Shown here piece after piece: positions 25,135-32,825 of a stretch of 64,000 nucleotides of DNA. The first letter of the stretch is position 1. Every line of letters begins with the position of its first letter. The notes under the pieces are model-generated. The model searched no databases. It was not told where the DNA came from and saw only the letters and a program-made list of their open reading frames with translations. The position numbers and the translations under genes were made by a program. The stretch lies in the NCBI RefSeq assembly GCF_014648635.1, contig NZ_BMRM01000009.1, positions 186,001 to 250,000 of the forward strand, written 5' to 3'. The DNA comes from Streptomyces cinerochromogenes (lineage in GTDB: Bacteria > Actinomycetota > Actinomycetes > Streptomycetales > Streptomycetaceae).

Positions 25135-25671
25135 GTGCAGTGGACGAAACAGAACGAACAAACGGTGTATGAAAACCGCTGGTTCAGCGTCAATCTCGCA
25201 GATGTCGAGCTGCCGGACGGCCGGCACCTGGACCACTTCCTGATCCGGCTGCGTCCCGTGGCGGTGGCCACGGTGGTGAACGAGGCGAACGAGGTGCTGC
25301 TGCTGTGGCGCCACCGCTTCATCACCGACAGCTGGGGGTGGGAGCTGGCCGCGGGCGTCGTGGAGGACGGCGAGGACATAGCGAGCGCGGCGGCCCGGGA
25401 ACTGGAGGAGGAGACCGGCTGGCGGCCGGGACCCCTGCACCACCTCATGAGCGTGGAGCCGTCCAACGGCCTCACCGACGCCCGGCACCACATCTACTGG
25501 TCGGACCGGGGCGAGTACGTCGGGCACCCCGTGGACGACTTCGAGTCGGACCGGCGGGAATGGGTCCCCCTCAAACTCGTCCCCGACCTGATCGCCCGCG
25601 GGGAGGTCCCGGCCGCCAACATGGCGGCCGCGTTACTCCTCCTGCACCACCTCAGGCTCGCCGACGGCTAG
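25135..25671 (+). CDS. NUDIX hydrolase with a TTA codon
   Basis: 178 aa from GTG 25135 with GGAAGG upstream. The complete Nudix box is present: G-x5-E-x7-RELEEETGW (starting at about residue 80), the metal site for hydrolysing nucleoside diphosphates linked to X. The N-terminal part (ENRWFSVNLADVELPDGR) and overall length resemble ADP-ribose pyrophosphatases. Leu167 is a TTA codon (25633-25635), so expression of the last residues should depend on bldA. Its TAG shares the bases CTAG with the stop of the convergent coiled-coil gene. Confidence 0.88.
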   Translation: MQWTKQNEQTVYENRWFSVNLADVELPDGRHLDHFLIRLRPVAVATVVNEANEVLLLWRHRFITDSWGWELAAGVVEDGEDIASAAARELEEETGWRPGPLHHLMSVEPSNGLTDARHHIYWSDRGEYVGHPVDDFESDRREWVPLKLVPDLIARGEVPAANMAAALLLLHHLRLADG

Positions 25672-25925
25672 TGGGCCAGCGCCTGCCAGATCGTCACCAG
25701 GAGCGCGCCCAGGGAGGTGAGCGCGGCGAGCGAGGGCAGCGGCCAGCGTGCGTGTTCCAGCGAGTTCAGGCGGGTGTCCAGCTCGTCCAGCTCCTTGGCG
25801 GTCTCCTCGGTACGGTGGCGCAGCAGCGCCAGCCCTCCCTCGACACGGGCGTAGGCCACGTCGAGGCGGCGGCGTAACTCTGCGAGTTCTCCATGGACCA
25901 CGGGATGCTCCGGTTCGGCGGTCAC
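25668..25925 (-). CDS. Small coiled-coil protein with C-terminal membrane anchor
   Basis: 85 aa from GTG 25925, chosen because AAAGGAG is about 8 nt upstream. Residues 10-60 form a predicted coiled coil (LAELRRRLDVAYARVEGGLA, then TEETAKELDELDTRLNSLE). One hydrophobic helix follows at the C-terminus (LAALTSLGALLVTIWQAL), so it is a tail-anchored cytoplasmic protein. No family recognised. The Leu in AELRRR is a TTA codon (25875-25877), the second of two convergent genes here with this rare codon. Stop codons of the two genes interlock in CTAG (25668-25671). Confidence 0.7.
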   Translation of the reverse strand: MTAEPEHPVVHGELAELRRRLDVAYARVEGGLALLRHRTEETAKELDELDTRLNSLEHARWPLPSLAALTSLGALLVTIWQALAH

Positions 25926-26068
25926 GGGTCCGCTCCTTTCGGTAGTCGAAATGGGTGGTTCCGCATCCCTTGCATGCGCATGATGAGTCAACTCGCCTGG
26001 TGGGCGCGTGGGGAGCGTGTGTGGCGGGCATATGCGTGCCCGGCGCGCACACGGTGTGTGAAACGGAC

Positions 26069-26098
26069 GGGCCCGGCACTCGCAGGAGTGCCGGGCCC
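26069..26098 (-). terminator. Terminator of the 3-hydroxybutyryl-CoA dehydrogenase gene
   Basis: Perfect 13-bp stem GGGCCCGGCACTC/GAGTGCCGGGCCC with loop GCAG, 21 nt past the stop at 26119. It can also stop readthrough from the left. Confidence 0.85.
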
Positions 26099-26118
26099 GC
26101 AGGCGTCGCTCTTCGTAA

Positions 26119-26979
26119 TCAGCCGTAGGTGTAGAAGCCCGAGCCGGTCTTCCGGCCCAGCCGGCCGGCCTCGACCATGCGCTGGAGCAACGGGGGAGCG
26201 GCGTACAGCGGCTCCTTGTACTCGGCGTACATCGAGTTGGCGATGGAGACGATGGTGTCCAGACCGATCAGGTCGGACAGCTTCAGCGGGCCCATCGGGT
26301 GGGCGCAGCCCATCTCCATGCCGTTGTCGATGTCCTCGCGGCTCGCGATGCCCGACTCGAACATCCGGATCGCGGACAGCAGGTAGGGCACGAGCAGCGC
26401 GTTCACCACGAACCCGGAGCGGTCCTGGGCGCGGATGGCGTGCTTGCCGAGCACCTTCTCGGCGAAGACCTGGGCGCGGCTGAGGGTGCCCTCGGAGGTG
26501 GTGAGCGCCGGGATCAGCTCGACCAGGCTCTGCACCGGGGCCGGGTTGAAGAAGTGGATGCCGACGACGTGGTCCGGGCGGGAGGTGGCGACCGCCAGCT
26601 TCACCAGCGGGATGGAGGAGGTGTTGGAGGCCAGGATCGCGTCCGGGCGGGTCACCACCTGGTCGAGCACCTGGAAGATCTCGGTCTTCACCTGCTCGTT
26701 CTCGACCACGGCCTCGATCACCAGGTCCCGGTCGGCGAACTCGCCGAGGTCGGTGGTGAAGCTCAGCCGCGCCTGGGTGGCGTCCCTCTCCTCCTCGGTG
26801 ATCTTGCCGCGCTCGGCGGCCTTGGCCAGGGAGTTGAGCAGCCGGGTACGGCCGATCTCCAGGGCTTCGCCGGTGGTCTCGGCGACCTTCACGTCCAGTC
26901 CGGCGCGGGCGCACACCTCGGCGATGCCCGCGCCCATCTGGCCGCAGCCCACGACTCCGACGCGCTCGATGTCGGTCAC
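26119..26979 (-). CDS. 3-hydroxybutyryl-CoA dehydrogenase
   Basis: 286 aa from GTG 26979, AAGGGG upstream. N-terminal Rossmann fold VGVVGCGQMGAGIAEVCARAG binds NAD(P). The catalytic region SNTSSIPLVKLA and GIHFFNPAPVQSLVELIP contains the catalytic His and Asn. The C-terminal helical domain has GFVVNALLVPYL and KTGSGFYTYG. It interconverts acetoacetyl-CoA and 3-hydroxybutyryl-CoA, in butyrate/PHB metabolism or supply of C4 extender units. It stands alone with its own terminator. Homologues are usually called hbd or fadB2; I leave the symbol open. Confidence 0.93.
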   Translation of the reverse strand: MTDIERVGVVGCGQMGAGIAEVCARAGLDVKVAETTGEALEIGRTRLLNSLAKAAERGKITEEERDATQARLSFTTDLGEFADRDLVIEAVVENEQVKTEIFQVLDQVVTRPDAILASNTSSIPLVKLAVATSRPDHVVGIHFFNPAPVQSLVELIPALTTSEGTLSRAQVFAEKVLGKHAIRAQDRSGFVVNALLVPYLLSAIRMFESGIASREDIDNGMEMGCAHPMGPLKLSDLIGLDTIVSIANSMYAEYKEPLYAAPPLLQRMVEAGRLGRKTGSGFYTYG

Positions 26980-27149
26980 ATCGTCCCCTTCGCAGTGTTC
27001 TCCGGCTCGCTGGCAGACCTCCGGGTTCGGCGCCTGCTCCGATCGTGCACGTTACCGTCAAGTATCGATGATCGATCGGCCGGGTGGGGCATCCTGAAGC
27101 GCGGAACGATCCGTGACGGAGCGGATCCGGAGCGTATGGGGGTGTGCCG

Positions 27150-28529
27150 ATGGGGCGCATGTCTCGGCGGACCTTCACCCTGGCCGCCCTGTCCACGCTG
27201 GCCTCGGCACCGACCGCGGGGCCGGCCGCGAGCGCCACGGACCCGGAGTCCGGTGCGGCCGGCCCGGGCCGGGGGCCGGGAACCGCGGGCCCGGGCACGG
27301 GGGCGTCCGTCGTGGATCCGGGGCCGGCCACGTCCGTCATGGGTCCGGCGCCCGTTCCCGCACAGCCCACCGCGCCGGCCCCCGGCCGTCTGCCCCGCGC
27401 GAGCGCCGGGATGCGGGGCGTCTGGATCGCCACCGTCGTCAACCGCGACTGGCCCTCGCGGCCCGGGCTCCCGGCGAGCACGCAGCGCAAGGAGCTGGTC
27501 GCCCATCTCGACCGGGCGGTGCGCGACCGGCTCAACACGGTGATCCTCCAGGTGCGGCCCACGGCCGACGCGCTGTGGCCGTCACCGTACGAGCCCTGGT
27601 CGGAGTACCTCACCGGTACCCAGGGCCGCGACCCCGGCTGGGACCCGCTGGGAACGGCCGTGAAGGAGGCCCACGCCCGCGGTCTGGAGCTGCACGCCTG
27701 GTGCAACCCGTACCGGATCGCGCACCACACCGACCCCACCCGGCTGGCCGCCTCGCACCCCGCGCGCAGACACCCCGACTGGGTGGTGCCCTACGGCGGC
27801 CGGCTCTACTACAACCCGGGCCTGCCCGCGGTCCGCGCCTTCGTGCAGCAGGCGATGCTCGACGCGGTCGCCCGGTACCCGGTGGACGCCGTCCACTTCG
27901 ACGACTACTTCTACCCCTATCCGGTCGCCGGGCAGACCTTCGACGACGACGAGGCCTACGACCGTCACGGCGGCGCCTTCTCCAGCCGGGCCGCCTGGCG
28001 CCGGGACAACACCGACCAGCTGGTGCGCGAGATGGCGGCCGGGATCGCACGGGTCCGGCCCGGCACCCGGTTCGGGATCAGCCCCTTCGGCGTGTGGCGC
28101 AACGCCTCCACCGACCCGCGGGGCTCCGACACCCGGGCGGGCGTCGAGACGTACGACGACCTGTACGCGGACACCCGGAAGTGGGTGCGCAACCACTGGA
28201 TCGACTACATCGTGCCGCAGCTCTACTGGCACATCGGCTACGCGGCCGCCGACTACGCCCGGCTGGTGGCCTGGTGGGCGGAGGCCGCCGAGGGCACCAG
28301 GACGCACCTGTACATCGGGGAGGCCCTGTACCGGGCGGGCGCCGCGGGGCAGCCGGCGGCCTGGCAGGACCCCGCCGAGCTGTCCCGGCACCTGACCCTG
28401 GCCGCCCGGTACCCGCGGGTGCGCGGGCACGTGTTCTTCGCCGCCAAGGACCTGGCGGCGGACCCGGCCGGCGCGATGGCGCGGGTGGTCGCCGACCACT
28501 ACCGGGAGCCGGCGACACCGCCGCGATGA
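27150..28529 (+). CDS. Tat-exported glycoside hydrolase-like protein (GHL10/DUF187)
   Basis: 459 aa from ATG 27150 (GGGGG upstream). The N-terminus MGRMSRRTFTLAALSTLASA is a twin-arginine signal, followed by a Gly/Pro-rich linker to about residue 85. The catalytic TIM barrel starts MRGVWIATVVNRDWPSRPGL, with LNTVILQVRPTADALWPS, AWCNPYRIAHH, VDAVHFDDYFYPYP and IVPQLYWHIGYA, as in the DUF187 family. E. coli YngK is a related protein. Substrate is unproven. DUF187 enzymes are thought to act on glycans, possibly cell-wall material. It abuts the convergent DUF1918 gene with no gap. Confidence 0.85.
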   Translation: MGRMSRRTFTLAALSTLASAPTAGPAASATDPESGAAGPGRGPGTAGPGTGASVVDPGPATSVMGPAPVPAQPTAPAPGRLPRASAGMRGVWIATVVNRDWPSRPGLPASTQRKELVAHLDRAVRDRLNTVILQVRPTADALWPSPYEPWSEYLTGTQGRDPGWDPLGTAVKEAHARGLELHAWCNPYRIAHHTDPTRLAASHPARRHPDWVVPYGGRLYYNPGLPAVRAFVQQAMLDAVARYPVDAVHFDDYFYPYPVAGQTFDDDEAYDRHGGAFSSRAAWRRDNTDQLVREMAAGIARVRPGTRFGISPFGVWRNASTDPRGSDTRAGVETYDDLYADTRKWVRNHWIDYIVPQLYWHIGYAAADYARLVAWWAEAAEGTRTHLYIGEALYRAGAAGQPAAWQDPAELSRHLTLAARYPRVRGHVFFAAKDLAADPAGAMARVVADHYREPATPPR

Positions 28530-28727
28530 CTACTGCTGTTGCTGCTCCCGGTGCTTGACCTGGCAGTCGGGGCCGGGAGACATGATCGCCTCGTGCCCGT
28601 CGTGGAAGCGGACGCGGTAGGGCGGGTTGCCGTTCTCGCCCATCACTTCGACGACTTCGGAGACCTGGTCGTGCTGGCCCACCACCCTGCCGTGCTGGAC
28701 AAGCTGGTCGCCCTTGGATGCGCGCAT
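28530..28727 (-). CDS. DUF1918 domain protein
   Basis: 65 aa, ATG 28727 preceded by GGAGG. The motif KGDQLVQHGRVVGQHDQV, then GNPPYRVRFHDGHEAIMSPG, matches DUF1918, a small SH3-like beta-barrel family of actinobacteria. A C-terminal KHREQQQQ tail is unusual. Function unknown. It lies 19 bp downstream of the DMT transporter on the same strand and probably shares its mRNA. Confidence 0.8.
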   Translation of the reverse strand: MRASKGDQLVQHGRVVGQHDQVSEVVEVMGENGNPPYRVRFHDGHEAIMSPGPDCQVKHREQQQQ

Positions 28728-28746
28728 CTGCCGGCCCTCCTCACGA

Positions 28747-29634
<888 letters not shown>

Positions 29635-29658
<24 letters not shown>

Positions 29659-29692
29659 GCAACAGCGTAGCAGTGTGGGTGAACTGGCTGAA
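29635..29692. promoter_or_regulatory. Overlapping divergent promoters and MocR operator
   Basis: Inverted repeat GCTACTCTGT (29642-29651)/ACAGCGTAGC (29662-29671), 9 of 10 pairs, centred on the shared CATG, plus the palindrome AGTAGCGCTACT (29635-29646). Minus-strand promoter: TTCAGC (29687-29692), 17-nt spacer, TACGCT (29664-29669). Plus-strand -10: TACTCT (29643-29648). Both -10 elements lie within about 10 nt of their start codons, so both mRNAs should be leaderless. Confidence 0.55.
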
Positions 29693-31123
29693 CAGCTGCG
29701 AAGCGAGCTGGAGCGCTACTCGCCGGGTGGAAAGCTGCCGTCGAGCCGGGCACTGGTCGAGCGCTTCCGGGTGAGTCCGGTGACCGTCTCCCGGGCGCTC
29801 GCCCAGCTCGCCGCCGAGGGTCTGGTGGTCACCCGCCCGGGTGCCGGCGCCTTCCGGGCCCGGCCGCAGCCGAAGGAGTCGCCGGCCGGGGACACCTCCT
29901 GGCAGGAGGTCGCACTGAGCGCCGACGGCACCGCCGACCTCGTACCGCGCACGGTGGACGCCCGGGGCGTCACGGTGTCGCTGGCCGTCCCGCCGCCCGG
30001 GGTGCTGGAGTTCAACGGCGGCTATCTGCACCCCTCCCTCCAGCCGGAGCGGGCCATGGCCGCGGCCCTCGCCCGTGCCGGGCGGCGGCCCGGTGCCTGG
30101 GGGAGGCCTCCGCTGGAGGGGCTGCCGGAACTGCGGGAGTGGTTCGCGCGCGGCATCGGAGGCGGTGTCACCGCCGCGGAGGTGCTGATCGCGGCGGGCG
30201 GCCAGGCCGCGCTGGCCACCGCCCTGCGCGCGCTCGCCCCGCCCGGCGCCCCGGTACTCGTGGAGTCGCCCACCTACCCGGGGATGCTGGCCCTCGCCCG
30301 CGCGGCCGGACTGCGGCCCGTGCCCGTGCCCGTCGACCCCGACGGGGTCCGCCCGGACCTGCTCGCGGACGCCTTCCGCGCCACCGGCGCCCGGGTGTTC
30401 GTCTGCCAGCCGCTGTTCCAGAACCCGACCGGTGCCGTGCTGGCCCCCGCCCGGCGCGCGGAGGTGCTGCGCATCGCCCGCGAGGCCGGCGCGTTCGTCG
30501 TCGAGGACGACTTCGTCCGCCGGCTCGTGCACGCCGACTCGGGCCCGCTGCCCCGGCCGCTGGCCGCCGACGACCCGGACGGTGTCGTCGTCCACGTCGG
30601 CTCGCTGACCAAGGCCACCTCGCCCAGCTTCCGGGTGTGCGCCCTGGCCGCCCGCGGACCGGTGCTGGAACGGCTGCGCGCCATCCAGGTCGTGGACAGC
30701 TTCTTCGTCCCCCGGCCGTTGCAGGAGGCCGCCCTGGAACTCGTCGGCTCCCCGGCCTGGCCCCGCCACCTGCGGGCCCTCTCGGCCGAGCTGAAGAGCC
30801 GCCGGGACGCCATGACCGGCGCGCTCGCCCGGCACCTGCCCGAGCCGGCCCTGCCGCACATCCCGTCCGGCGGCTACCACCTGTGGCTGCGCCTGCCCGA
30901 GGGCACGGACGAGTCGGCCCTGACCGCGGCGGCCCTCCGCGCGGGCGTCGCCCTCGCCCCGGGCCGCCCCTACTTCAGCGCCGAAGCCCCCGCCGCGCAC
31001 GTCCGGCTGAGCTTCGCGGCGGTCGCCGGGACCGGGGAGATCGCGGAGGGCGTGCGGCGGCTGCGGGCGGCGTACGAGGAGGTGGTGGGGAATTGGTTCG
31101 TCAGCGACCGGCCCGGCCTGTGA
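29657..31123 (+). CDS. MocR-family regulator (GntR HTH fused to aminotransferase fold)
   Basis: 488 aa. N-terminal GntR winged HTH (LRSELERYSPGGKLPSSRAL, then VSPVTVSRALAQLAAEGLVV), a linker, and a fold-type I aminotransferase-like domain with PTYPGMLALARAAGL, CQPLFQNPTGAVL, VEDDFVRRL and the PLP-lysine loop GSLTKATSPSFRV. MocR proteins bind PLP and an amino-acid-like effector and control adjacent genes. The divergent DMT transporter shares its start region, and an inverted repeat spans both start codons. It is followed after 10 bp by a GNAT acetyltransferase gene. Confidence 0.9.
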
Positions 31124-31133
31124 GGATCACCGC

Positions 31134-31571
31134 ATGAGCGACACACCTGACCTCCCCGAGGGGTACGAGTTCTCCGCCGATTCCGCCCGCGTCGACGTCG
31201 ACCGCGTGCACGGATGGCTGTCGTCCGACGCGTACTGGGCGATCGGCCGCCCGCGGGAGAAGCACGAGCAGGCGATGGCGTGCTCGCTGAACTTCGGGGT
31301 GTACGACACGGTCTCGGGCGAGCAGGTGGCGTACGCGCGCGTGGTCACCGACCAGGCGCTGTTCGCCTGGCTCGCGGACGTGTACGTCGACCCGTCGGTG
31401 CGCGGCAAGGGCATCGGCACGGCGTTCGTCGCCCGCGTCCGCGACCACCTGGTGCCCTTCGGGCTGCGTCGCGTCCTGCTCGCCACGCACGACGCGCAGG
31501 GGGTCTACGAGAAGATCGGGTTCCGGCCCCTGGACCGTCCGGACCAGTGGATGCTGCACACCTTCGGGTAA
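31134..31571 (+). CDS. GNAT-family N-acetyltransferase
   Basis: 145 aa, ATG 31134 with GAGGA inside the MocR stop region. Acetyl-CoA-binding motif A is VYVDPSVRGKGIGTAFVARV, followed by the beta-5/alpha-4 segment RRVLLATHDAQGVYEKIGFRP. The N-terminal part (YEFSADSARVDVDRVHGWLS) matches a bacterial GNAT subgroup of unknown substrate. Coupled downstream of MocR, so probably cotranscribed. It may acetylate a small molecule exported or sensed by the neighbouring pair, which is inference only. Confidence 0.88.
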   Translation: MSDTPDLPEGYEFSADSARVDVDRVHGWLSSDAYWAIGRPREKHEQAMACSLNFGVYDTVSGEQVAYARVVTDQALFAWLADVYVDPSVRGKGIGTAFVARVRDHLVPFGLRRVLLATHDAQGVYEKIGFRPLDRPDQWMLHTFG

Positions 31572-31645
31572 GCATCCGCATACCTCTGGTAACTCCCAGG
31601 TCACGGGCCCTTGACCCGCACCCCCGCAGGGCACACCATCACCGC

Positions 31646-32239
31646 ATGCCACTGAGGGTGACGTTCGTCGCCGCCGCACGCGGCGCTCCGCAGTTCGCGG
31701 AGCGCTTCGAGGACGACCGGCCGCTGGACCAGGGCGGCTGGGACGAGGTGCAGCGCGTCGCCGGGGACCTGCTGCCGCTGGCCGCGGCCGAGCTGCGCTA
31801 CTGCTCGCCGACCCCGCGCAGCCGGGCCACCGGCGACGCCCTGGGGTACGCCCCGCTGGTCCAGCTCGCGCTGCGCGACTGCGACATGGGCCGCTGGCGC
31901 GGGCTGACGCTGGGGGAGGCGATGGCCCGGGAACCGGAGGCGGTGGACGCCTGGCTCGCCGATCCGCGCTCCACCCCGCACGGCGGCGAGTCGCTGCTGG
32001 CGTTCATCTCGCGGGTCGGCGGCTGGCTGGACACCCGGCCCGTGGACGACGGCGGCCGGATCGTCGCCGTGGCCGAGCCGTCGGTGATCCGGGCGGCCCT
32101 GGTCTACGCACTGAAGGCGCCGCCCTCGACGTACTGGAACATCGACGTCCGCCCGCTGTCCACGACCACGGTCACGGGCCGCGGCGGCCGCTGGAACCTG
32201 CGCCTGGACGGCATCCCCGCTCAGCGCTCGCGCACGTAG
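31646..32239 (+). CDS. Histidine-phosphatase-fold protein lacking catalytic histidines
   Basis: 197 aa from ATG 31646. The fold is that of phosphoglycerate-mutase-like phosphatases: C-terminal half with DMGRWRGLTL, TPHGGESLLAFISRVGGWLD and VIRAALVYALKAPP. However, the N-terminal RHG motif reads FVAAARGAP, and the second active-site His (normally HGGVIR) reads AEPSVIR. Both catalytic histidines are missing, so it is probably a pseudo-enzyme or binding protein. The C-terminus overlaps the convergent DUF6314 gene by 19 bp. Confidence 0.75.
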   Translation: MPLRVTFVAAARGAPQFAERFEDDRPLDQGGWDEVQRVAGDLLPLAAAELRYCSPTPRSRATGDALGYAPLVQLALRDCDMGRWRGLTLGEAMAREPEAVDAWLADPRSTPHGGESLLAFISRVGGWLDTRPVDDGGRIVAVAEPSVIRAALVYALKAPPSTYWNIDVRPLSTTTVTGRGGRWNLRLDGIPAQRSRT

Positions 32240-32688
32240 TCGGTGGTGAGCAGGAGGTCCTTCGCCGGGCCTCCCACCCGCCACACCGTGCGCCAGTGGT
32301 CGGCGTCCCGGACGGTGAACTCCCCCCGGTAGAGGTCGGCCGCACAGGGGTGGTCGGCGATGTACCGCCCGGTGGTCAGGTCCAGCTCGTGGAAGGGCCG
32401 CCCGTCCGCGAACCGCACGTCGGCCCGGCCGGGTACGGGGTGCGGAAGGAACCTCAGCGTCCGGGTGGCCGGCCGCGCCGCTCCCTGCCAGGTGAAGATC
32501 CCGGACTCCTCGTGCAGCAGCCCGCCGCCGTCCAGCGCGCTGAAGACGGTGACCCCGCCGAAGTGCCCCTCGGCCCCGCTCGCCAGATCCCGCACGTCCC
32601 GCTCGACCCGCCAGCGGCCGGCCAGATGGGCCAGCACGTCCGGCACCGGCCACCACTCGCCCGTCACCGCACCCTCCGGGGCCCGCAC
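32221..32688 (-). CDS. DUF6314 family protein
   Basis: 155 aa from GTG 32688 (GGGAGG 2 nt upstream); GTG 32667 with GGAGGG is an equally possible start. A lipocalin/THAP4-like beta-barrel pattern is visible: LAGRWRVERDVRDLASG, GLLHEESGIFTWQGAARPATR, FHELDLTTGRYIADHPCAADLYRG and DHWRTVWRVGGPAKDLLLTT. These match the small DUF6314 family. No enzyme activity is known. Convergent overlap with the preceding gene. Confidence 0.7.
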   Translation of the reverse strand: MRAPEGAVTGEWWPVPDVLAHLAGRWRVERDVRDLASGAEGHFGGVTVFSALDGGGLLHEESGIFTWQGAARPATRTLRFLPHPVPGRADVRFADGRPFHELDLTTGRYIADHPCAADLYRGEFTVRDADHWRTVWRVGGPAKDLLLTTDYVRER

Positions 32689-32738
32689 AGCCTCCCGTCC
32701 ATACCCCGGAGCTTACGCGCCGCGCTCGGTCCGCCCCA

Positions 32739-32804
32739 TTGACGTGTTCATACCACTTCCCTATCGTGCGTTCGAAGTGCTGACCAATGTCTGATATTTC
32801 GAAC
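32739..32804 (+). promoter_or_regulatory. Arabinofuranosidase promoter and operator
   Basis: TTGACG (32739-32744), 17-nt spacer, TATCGT (32762-32767): a near-consensus housekeeping promoter with start expected near 32774. GTTCGAA (32770-32776) and TTCGAAC (32798-32804), 21 nt apart, form an inverted pair at and after the start site, well placed for a repressor of a sugar-inducible gene. Confidence 0.65.
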
Positions 32805-32825
32805 AATACGAGCCGCGGAGTATCC

